Shown here piece after piece: positions 57,890-64,000 of a stretch of 64,000 nt of DNA (position 1 is its first letter; every line of letters begins with the position of its first letter). The position numbers and the translations under genes were made by a program. The notes beneath the pieces were generated by a model. It did not search any database. It was not told the origin of the DNA and saw only the letters and a list, made by a program, of their open reading frames with translations. This stretch comes from Oceanicoccus sagamiensis (GTDB taxonomy: Bacteria > Pseudomonadota > Gammaproteobacteria > Pseudomonadales > Dasaniaceae), in contig NZ_CP019343.1 in NCBI RefSeq assembly GCF_002117105.1, positions 4,030,001 to 4,094,000 of the forward strand, written 5' to 3'.

Positions 57890-59152
57890 TTAGCATAGTT
57901 TACTTGAATCAGCCTGAAGCTGTAACACCTCTGCAACAGTAAAAAACGAACCAAACACCACCAGGCGATCAACGGGCTCCATTTGGGCCAATATCTCCTG
58001 ATAGGCCAGACCAATAGTACGGTACTGACTGATTGCCGCTGCACCCTGCTGCTCCAGTATTGCCACGATGTTATCGGCAGGCATTGAGCGGGCATTATCA
58101 GGCTGGTCAGCAATACACCAGACATCAATATCCTCACGCAAGGCAGTAACAATACCGACCAGGTCCTTGTCTTTCATCACCGACAGTAAGGAAAAGGTAC
58201 GTCCCTTACAGGGCAGCTTTTGTAGCCGCTGGGATAAGTAGCTGGCTGCAGCAGGATTATGGGCGACATCGAGAATAAGTTGCTTATCATCTGCCATAAT
58301 TGTCTGGAAGCGACCCGGCAATTGCACAGTGGCAAGGGTGGTAAAGTCTATGGCTGTCGTGGATAACGGTAATAGATAGATAGCTTGAATGGCTGCCGCT
58401 ACACTTTCTGCGGGTAATTTGAGCTCTGGCAATACCCGCTCAAGCGATTGCCCCACTTTATCAAGGCCTGCCCAGCGGCCCTGCTCAATAACAAACGATT
58501 CGCCCGCCTGATAAAACTCCGCACCACACGCCTGCGCTGCCTGACGAAGTGATTGCGGCGGTGTTAGACCGGCAGAGATAGCGGGTTTATTGGCACGAAA
58601 CACCCCCGCTTTCTCACGGCCAATTTGCTCACGGTCTGAACCCAGCCAATCCTGATGGTCCACATCAATACTGGTCACTACGGCAATATCTGCATCAATA
58701 ATATTGACGGCATCCAGCCGCCCCCCCAAACCCACTTCAAGCACCACCACATCCAAAGCACTGCGTTCAAAGATATCCAGAGCGGCCAAAGTCCCGAATT
58801 CAAAATAGGTGAGTGACGTATCGGCTCTGGCATCATCAATACGCTGGAACGATTCCATCAGGGCCCGGTCCGAGACTGCTACGCCATTAAGCATAACGCG
58901 CTCGTTATAATGAATAAAATGCGGAGAGGTATAACAGCCCACACGGTATCCCGCACTGAGCAATAAAGCATTAAGGGTTGCGACGCAGGAGCCTTTGCCA
59001 TTGGTACCGGCAACGGTAATCACCTGGCAATCGGTCAGTGAAATAGCCATGGCTTGAGCAACGCTGGCAACGCGCTCAAGGCCTAGCTCTATTTCGCTGG
59101 GGTGGCAGGACTCTTGCCATTCGAGCCAGTCCTGCAGTTGGTCAAAACGCAT
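57890..59152 (-). CDS. folC: Dihydrofolate / folylpolyglutamate synthase
   Basis: A 420-residue bifunctional Mur-ligase-type enzyme of folate synthesis. The ATP loop is in VAGTNGKGSCVATL near 48-61, VVLEVGLGGRLDAVN lies near 134-148, and DVAHNPAA near 305. Length agrees with E. coli FolC (422). It starts directly after the accD stop and is part of the long minus-strand operon. Confidence 0.97.
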   Translation of the reverse strand: MRFDQLQDWLEWQESCHPSEIELGLERVASVAQAMAISLTDCQVITVAGTNGKGSCVATLNALLLSAGYRVGCYTSPHFIHYNERVMLNGVAVSDRALMESFQRIDDARADTSLTYFEFGTLAALDIFERSALDVVVLEVGLGGRLDAVNIIDADIAVVTSIDVDHQDWLGSDREQIGREKAGVFRANKPAISAGLTPPQSLRQAAQACGAEFYQAGESFVIEQGRWAGLDKVGQSLERVLPELKLPAESVAAAIQAIYLLPLSTTAIDFTTLATVQLPGRFQTIMADDKQLILDVAHNPAAASYLSQRLQKLPCKGRTFSLLSVMKDKDLVGIVTALREDIDVWCIADQPDNARSMPADNIVAILEQQGAAAISQYRTIGLAYQEILAQMEPVDRLVVFGSFFTVAEVLQLQADSSKLC

Positions 59153-60016
59153 TTAGGCGGCTGGACGATGGGTCAGTTTGGAAAGAATACTGGATAAGGT
59201 ATCCCGCATATCCTTACGATGAATAATCATATCAATCGCTCCGTGCTCCAATAAAAACTCACTGCGTTGGAAACCCGGAGGTAATTTCTGACGAATAGTT
59301 TGCTCAATAATATTAGGGCCCGCAAAACCGGCACGAGCAGCAGGCTCGGCAACATTGATATCACCTAATAGAGCAAGGCTGGCGGAAACCCCACCATAAA
59401 TCGGGTCAGTCATTACTGAAATATACGGCACGCCTTTTTGTTTTAGACGCTCAAGCACCGCACTGGTTTTGGCCATCTGCATTAACGAGATCAGCGCCTC
59501 TTGCATACGGGCACCCCCGGACGCAGAGAAACAGACAAAGGGAATATTTTCCTGCATGGCTAAATTAGCCGCCTGAGTAAATTTCTCACCTACCGCATAA
59601 CCCATTGAGCCACCGTGAAAATTAAACTCAAAAGCAACAACCACAATAGGCATACCTTTAACGGTACCGCGCATTGCAATCAGCGCGTCTTTTTCACCAG
59701 TGCTTTTTTGAGCAGCGGATAAACGGTCTTTGTATTTTTTCTTGTCTTTAAATTTCAGGCGATCGATAGGTTCAATATCGCTAAATACTTCTTCCCTGCC
59801 CGACTCATCTAAAAAGCTGTCAATACGACGACGGGCACCGACCCGCATATGATGTTCACACTTGGGGCAAACATCGAGATTTTTTTCCAATTCTGGACGA
59901 TAGAGTACTGCCTCGCACTTGACGCACTTTTTCCACAAACCTTCTGGCACACTGGCGCGGCGATCCTGCTGTTCCGTTTTACCAAGGGTTGGAAGTATTT
60001 TATCTAGCCAGCTCAT
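59153..60016 (-). CDS. accD: Acetyl-CoA carboxylase carboxyltransferase beta subunit
   Basis: A 287-residue subunit of acetyl-CoA carboxylase. A C4 zinc finger (CVKC ... CPKC, residues 31-53) precedes the carboxyltransferase domain with [16 protein letters not shown]. The start at 60016 (MSWLDKI) is the family form; the frame continues to 60130 through an AT-rich tandem repeat and into trpA, and that extension is rejected. Confidence 0.97.
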   Translation of the reverse strand: MSWLDKILPTLGKTEQQDRRASVPEGLWKKCVKCEAVLYRPELEKNLDVCPKCEHHMRVGARRRIDSFLDESGREEVFSDIEPIDRLKFKDKKKYKDRLSAAQKSTGEKDALIAMRGTVKGMPIVVVAFEFNFHGGSMGYAVGEKFTQAANLAMQENIPFVCFSASGGARMQEALISLMQMAKTSAVLERLKQKGVPYISVMTDPIYGGVSASLALLGDINVAEPAARAGFAGPNIIEQTIRQKLPPGFQRSEFLLEHGAIDMIIHRKDMRDTLSSILSKLTHRPAA

Positions 60017-60028
60017 TGGGGTTTTCCT

Positions 60029-60064
60029 GTATTCTAATAAGTTTAAGTATTCTAATAAGTCTAA
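60029..60064. repeat. 18-bp tandem repeat before accD
   Basis: Two head-to-tail copies of GTATTCTAATAAGTYTAA (60029-60046 and 60047-60064), differing at one base, lie in the 79-base gap between trpA and accD, just ahead of the accD start. They may be a slippage product or a binding site for a regulator. Confidence 0.85.
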
Positions 60065-60095
60065 ATAGTAGCTATAAATTAGCAGATGCGCAGGA

Positions 60096-60905
60096 TTAAG
60101 CAGCATCCATGGCTTTACGCATCCCATCAATCAACGCAGCGGACTGCTCGGCAATATTATCACCGCCCGCCGCATTAAGCTCAATCACCTTATTGACCAA
60201 AGCGCTACCCACTACGACACCCTCAGCCAGACGACTGATGGAGACAGCGGAGTCATTATCTTTGATGCCAAAACCTACCGCCACAGGTAAGTCAGTAATT
60301 GCCTTTATCTGCGTCAGTTTTTCCTGCACCGAATTAATATCCAAATGCCCGGCTCCGGTAACACCTTTTAAAGAGACATAGTACAAATAGCCGGTGGCCA
60401 GGCTGGCGATACTCTTAATACGCTCTTCTGTGGTGGTAGGTGCGATCAGGAAAATACTATCAATATCTACCCGCTTTAAAGCGGCATTCAGCTCATCAGC
60501 TTCTTCCGGGGGCAGGTCGACGGTGAGTAAACCATCGACACCCGACTCAAGCGCCGCATTGGCAAAATGATCAAAACCCATTTTCATCACTGGGTTGGCA
60601 TACCCCATCAATACCACGGGAGTTGTTTGATCCTGCTGACGAAACTCTTTAACCATCGCCAAAATGTTAGTCAGGCTTACATGGTGCTCAAGAGCTCGCT
60701 CATGAGCTAACTGAATCACTGGGCCTTCCGCCATAGGGTCAGAAAAAGGCACACCCAATTCAATAATATCGGAGCCACTTTTGACCAATTGGTGCATCAT
60801 CGCCACGGTAAAATCAGGTGCAGGATCACCGGCAACAATATAGGGTATCAGTGCTTTACGGCCTTGTTTTTCCAATGCTTGCATACAAGCAGTAATACGA
60901 CTCAA
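60096..60905 (-). CDS. trpA: Tryptophan synthase alpha chain
   Basis: A 269-residue TIM-barrel subunit that cleaves indole-3-glycerol phosphate. The catalytic Glu is in [16 protein letters not shown] (about 47-62) and the catalytic Asp in [13 protein letters not shown] near 130. The phosphate-binding GFGIKD segment near 212 is present. It follows trpB after 43 bases. Confidence 0.97.
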   Translation of the reverse strand: MSRITACMQALEKQGRKALIPYIVAGDPAPDFTVAMMHQLVKSGSDIIELGVPFSDPMAEGPVIQLAHERALEHHVSLTNILAMVKEFRQQDQTTPVVLMGYANPVMKMGFDHFANAALESGVDGLLTVDLPPEEADELNAALKRVDIDSIFLIAPTTTEERIKSIASLATGYLYYVSLKGVTGAGHLDINSVQEKLTQIKAITDLPVAVGFGIKDNDSAVSISRLAEGVVVGSALVNKVIELNAAGGDNIAEQSAALIDGMRKAMDAA

Positions 60906-60948
60906 GGTGTTGTCCTCTTACTTTTTTATTTCAATGTTGTAGCGGTTA

Positions 60949-62166
60949 CTAAACTGTAATGCCATCCAACGCAGCAACGGTGTGAATATCTTTATCACCA
61001 CGGCCCGATAGATTGACCACAATACTTTGATCCGGACTCATGGTTTTTGCCAGTTTTTCGGCATAGGCCAAAGCATGGCTGGATTCCAGCGCCGGCATTA
61101 TACCCTCAATCAGGGTTAATTGGCGGAAAGCATGCAGCGCTTCGTCATCATTGATCGCAACATAATTAACCCGGTCAATATCTTTTAACCAGGAGTGCTC
61201 AGGCCCCACGCCGGGGTAATCCAAACCGGCTGACACTGAGTGGGTATGACTGATTTGACCATCTTCGTCCTGCATCAGATAGGTACGATTGCCATGGAGA
61301 ATACCTGGCTCACCGGCACTCAGTGGCGCAGCATGCTGGCCAGTCTCAACACCATGACCACCCGCTTCAACGCCGTACATGGTGACGTCAGCATCCTCTA
61401 AAAACGGATGAAATAAACCAATGGCGTTAGAACCACCCCCTACACAGGCGACTAAAGCATCGGGCAATTTACCGGTCATTTCCAGATGCTGCGCCCTGGC
61501 TTCACGGCCAATAATCGACTGGAAGTCACGCACTAATTGCGGATAAGGATGTGGACCGGCAACGGTGCCAATAATATAAAACGTATCATCTACATTGGTC
61601 ACCCAATCACGCATCGCTTCGTTCATGGCATCTTTCAATGTTTTAGAACCGGAGGTCACCGGAATCACTTCAGCACCTAACAGCTTCATACGGTAAACAT
61701 TGAGTGATTGACGCTTTACGTCATCCTCACCCATAAAGACCTGGCACTCCATTCCCAATCGAGCGGCAACGGTTGCAGAAGCCACACCATGCTGGCCTGC
61801 ACCGGTTTCTGCAATGACCCGTTTTTTACCAGAGTACTTCGCCAGTAACGCCTGGCCAATGGTGTTATTCACTTTATGGGCACCGGTATGGTTTAAATCT
61901 TCACGTTTCAGGTAGATCTGCGCCCCGCCCACTTCTTTGCTCCAACGCTCGGCGTGATACAGCGGCGAAGGCCGGCCCACATAGTGCGCCATATCTTTAT
62001 CAAACTCAGCCTGAAAGGCCGGGTCAGCCGAAAGCTTTTTATAGGATGCCTCTAATTCGTCCAGTGCTGAAATTAAGGTTTCAGAAACATAGCGACCACC
62101 GTAGGGGCCATAACGACCCTGCTCATCGGGAACCGCTGAATAATCCACTGTTTTGTCTGCTGTCAT
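60949..62166 (-). CDS. trpB: Tryptophan synthase beta chain
   Basis: A 405-residue PLP enzyme that joins indole and serine to tryptophan. The PLP Lys is in [11 protein letters not shown] near 91-101, the catalytic Glu in AETGAGQHG near 120, and the phosphate-binding GGGSNAIG near 242. Length is the family norm. It lies between trpF and trpA. Confidence 0.98.
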   Translation of the reverse strand: MTADKTVDYSAVPDEQGRYGPYGGRYVSETLISALDELEASYKKLSADPAFQAEFDKDMAHYVGRPSPLYHAERWSKEVGGAQIYLKREDLNHTGAHKVNNTIGQALLAKYSGKKRVIAETGAGQHGVASATVAARLGMECQVFMGEDDVKRQSLNVYRMKLLGAEVIPVTSGSKTLKDAMNEAMRDWVTNVDDTFYIIGTVAGPHPYPQLVRDFQSIIGREARAQHLEMTGKLPDALVACVGGGSNAIGLFHPFLEDADVTMYGVEAGGHGVETGQHAAPLSAGEPGILHGNRTYLMQDEDGQISHTHSVSAGLDYPGVGPEHSWLKDIDRVNYVAINDDEALHAFRQLTLIEGIMPALESSHALAYAEKLAKTMSPDQSIVVNLSGRGDKDIHTVAALDGITV

Positions 62167-62189
62167 ATGCTTTTCACCATTACTTCTGT

Positions 62190-62861
62190 TTAACCAAGGG
62201 ATGCATCAGCGCGACGCACGCCCTCAATAAATTCAACTAATTTAGTGTTGTCTTTACTACCCGCTGAGGCCTCAACCCCACCACTAACATCCACGGCATA
62301 GGGTTTAACCTGTGTGACTGCCGCTACAATATTAGCCGGTGTTAAGCCGCCTGCTAACACTATACGACTGCGGTACTGCGCCGGGATCAAATCCCAGTCA
62401 AAGGACTCGCCAGTGCCGCCGGGAACGCCTTTGCGATAAGCATCCAATAAAATACTGCGAGCATTAGCAAAGCGCGCAATTTCTTCGTCCAGGTTCAGTT
62501 CGGGCCTCATTCTAATCGCCTTCATATAGGGGCGACCACTTTGGGCACATTGTTCGGGGCTTTCTTTACCGTGAAATTGCAACAGGTCGATGGGTAACTC
62601 AGTTGTGATTTGCTGCATTAGCGCCGGTTCAGCATCGACCGTTAAGGCAACAATGGTGACAAACGCGGGAATTACAGCACATATTTCTGCAGCTTGAGCT
62701 ACGGTGACCGAGCGTGAACTGGGCGCATAAAAAACCAGACCAATGGCATCGGCGCCGGCTTCAATAGCCAATAGCGCATCAGCGGGGCTGGTAATCCCAC
62801 ATATTTTAATACGGGTGCGACTCACGGCGGGTTTCACAGATAAAAGTGGTTTAATAATCAA
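62190..62861 (-). CDS. trpF: Phosphoribosylanthranilate isomerase
   Basis: A 223-residue stand-alone TIM-barrel isomerase of tryptophan synthesis. The catalytic Cys is in KICGIT near 19-24 and the Asp in VALTVDAEP near 72-80; the C-terminal [14 protein letters not shown] is typical. Unlike E. coli it is not fused to trpC. It is 23 bases ahead of trpB, and trpF-trpB-trpA form an operon. Confidence 0.96.
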   Translation of the reverse strand: MIIKPLLSVKPAVSRTRIKICGITSPADALLAIEAGADAIGLVFYAPSSRSVTVAQAAEICAVIPAFVTIVALTVDAEPALMQQITTELPIDLLQFHGKESPEQCAQSGRPYMKAIRMRPELNLDEEIARFANARSILLDAYRKGVPGGTGESFDWDLIPAQYRSRIVLAGGLTPANIVAAVTQVKPYAVDVSGGVEASAGSKDNTKLVEFIEGVRRADASLG

Positions 62862-62932
62862 TCAATTAAGGTGCGCTATATTAGCAAACCCCAACGGTGC
62901 TGTCTGCCCCGCAGAGGCTTAAATACCCAGCC

Positions 62933-63763
62933 TCAGGGTGATAAAAACCAAGGGCCAGGGCCAGAGTGTGGCAACTGGAAATGATCAGGGTAAGTCACTC
63001 CCACCAGGTAAAGACCAAAAGGGGGCGCTGTGACCGCCGCGGCAGACCGATCTTTTGCCAGCAAGACCTCTTCTGCCCACTGCACAGGTTTGATTCCGGC
63101 ACCAATATCGATCAGTACCCCGGCAATATTGCGTACCATATGATGCAGAAAAGCATTGGCCTGAATATCAATCATCACCCTATCCCCAGATCGACTCACT
63201 TCAATAAAGTGCACATTGCGCATAGGGGTACGTGACTGACAGGCCACGGCTCGATAGGAGGTAAAATCCAGCTCGCCCAGTAGTAACTGCCCGGCACGAT
63301 GCATGGCCTGCTCATCAAGCGGCCGGTTCTCCCAGGTCACTCCACCGGAAAGCAGTGCTGAGCGGGCTGGGGAATTTAAAATCACATAGCGATAGCGTCT
63401 GGCGGTTGCAGAAAAACGGGCATGGAAGGACTCGGGGACAGGCTTGGCCCAATGGATGGCAATATTGGCTGGCAGATGGGTATTACCGCCACTCACCCAG
63501 GCCTTTTCACCCCGCTCTGCCGGGCTATCAAAATGCACAATTTGATGGCTGGCATGAACACCGGCATCGGTTCTGCCGGCACACTGGACAATAACCGGCG
63601 CATCAGCAATTTTACTTAAGGCCTGCTCTAAGGCCTCTTGCACCGTAGCGACTTGCGGCTTGCGCTGACTCTGCCAACCATGAAAGGCACTGCCATCATA
63701 GCTAACAGCCATAGCCACACGATCACCCAGGTTAAATTGTGCGGTAAAGGGAGGTTTATTCAT
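62933..63763 (-). CDS. truA: tRNA pseudouridine synthase A
   Basis: A 276-residue enzyme that makes pseudouridine at tRNA positions 38-40. The catalytic Asp is in CAGRTDAGVHASHQ near 61-74. The YRYVILN and FLHHMVRNIAG motifs are present. It lies 71 bases ahead of trpF and just after the fimV terminator, the order found in Pseudomonas. Confidence 0.97.
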   Translation of the reverse strand: MNKPPFTAQFNLGDRVAMAVSYDGSAFHGWQSQRKPQVATVQEALEQALSKIADAPVIVQCAGRTDAGVHASHQIVHFDSPAERGEKAWVSGGNTHLPANIAIHWAKPVPESFHARFSATARRYRYVILNSPARSALLSGGVTWENRPLDEQAMHRAGQLLLGELDFTSYRAVACQSRTPMRNVHFIEVSRSGDRVMIDIQANAFLHHMVRNIAGVLIDIGAGIKPVQWAEEVLLAKDRSAAAVTAPPFGLYLVGVTYPDHFQLPHSGPGPWFLSP

Positions 63764-63796
63764 TGGCGACAGGCAACAAGGTTAATAGGCATCATT

Positions 63797-63831
63797 TAAA
63801 AAAAAACGCCAAACTGCTTGGCAATCTGGCG
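63797..63831 (-). terminator. Rho-independent terminator of fimV
   Basis: On the minus strand GCCAA and TTGGC (within 63822-63808) form a stem with a 5-base loop, which can be extended by outer CGCCA/TGGCG pairing (63831-63807), followed by a run of nine T (63806-63798). It separates fimV from truA. Confidence 0.8.
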
Positions 63832-63871
63832 CTGTATTGTAGTGAATAGTGGCTACAGATAATAGCTGCGA

Positions 63872-64000
63872 TTAGTCGATACGCTCTGCCAGACTTTGAG
63901 CTTCTTGCTTTTGCTCATCACTGCCTTCTTGCAGAACCTCATCCAGAATATCTCTAGCCCCTTCAGTATCCCCCATATCGATATAGGCGCGGGCCAAATC
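63872..64000 (-). CDS. fimV: FimV/HubP-type protein, C-terminal end only
   Basis: The last 42 codons and stop of a gene that enters from the right edge. The sequence DLARAYIDMGDTEGARDIL and the following acidic helix match the C-terminal TPR-like domain of FimV, a polar peptidoglycan-binding hub for type IV pili and cell-pole organisation. The position before truA is the standard one in Pseudomonas. Confidence 0.9.
   Translation of the reverse strand, partial: DLARAYIDMGDTEGARDILDEVLQEGSDEQKQEAQSLAERID

Noticed and set aside
60017-60130. Longer accD reading frame
   Set aside because: The added residues come from a tandem repeat and from the end of trpA, and AccD proteins begin at MSWLDK.
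62862-62932. trp attenuator or leader peptide before trpF
   Set aside because: No short frame with tandem Trp codons and no terminator/antiterminator pair is visible.

Overview
The window looks like the chromosome of a free-living, probably marine, gammaproteobacterium related to the Pseudomonadales/Cellvibrionales. The evidence is gene content (dnaX-ybaB-recR, fimV-truA-trpF, queF next to a YadG/YadH-type ABC exporter and a PA2817-like protein) and gene order that partly follows Pseudomonas and partly does not. Coding density is high, and I see no prophage, insertion sequence, integrase or CRISPR array. Most genes are housekeeping; the accessory parts are small.

Region by region. 1-4,730: end of a secreted Gly-rich protein, then a MoxR ATPase / CoxE-like vWA pair and a large membrane-anchored vWA protein. 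4,837-9,869: ycgN, ycgL, rnd, recR, ybaB and dnaX; dnaX carries a complete-looking programmed -1 frameshift signal. 9,984-15,389: two membrane-anchored coiled-coil proteins, queF, and a two-gene ABC exporter whose permease is split by a one-base loss in a C tract. 15,547-15,888: a strong promoter with tRNA-Glu and tRNA-Gly. 15,951-24,503: DNA repair, msrB, alaA, a methyltransferase, an ATP-NAD kinase-like protein, pdxB, a 5'-3' exonuclease, epmC and a GGCT-fold protein. 24,765-27,822: zntB, tusA, yheU and two unrecognised proteins.

27,832-37,510 is the most interesting part. Glutathione-dependent formaldehyde oxidation (frmA, fghA), a GcvR-like ACT protein and purU sit next to an AraC-type regulator. 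That regulator is divergent from a tight three-gene operon of two paralogous phytoene-desaturase-like FAD oxidoreductases and a GcvT/LigM-like tetrahydrofolate methyltransferase. Together they read as a C1-releasing demethylation pathway with its folate and formaldehyde disposal arms; the substrate cannot be read from sequence.

37,630-49,764: glnS, ppiB, lpxH, a cytochrome c' / cytochrome b pair, miaE, a lipoprotein metallopeptidase candidate, a DUF1289 protein, an Xre/MbcA/ParS-RES toxin-antitoxin locus whose toxin is frameshifted, and a long-form acnB. 49,828-53,748: a canonical MoxR-DUF58-transglutaminase operon. 53,828-64,000: a continuous minus-strand block of biosynthetic genes (metZ, purF, cvpA, a SPOR protein, folC, accD, trpA, trpB, trpF, truA) ending in the C-terminus of fimV.

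All identifications come from reading the translated sequence and recalling families; no database search was run. Where a start codon was moved from the longest open frame, the reason is given in the entry.
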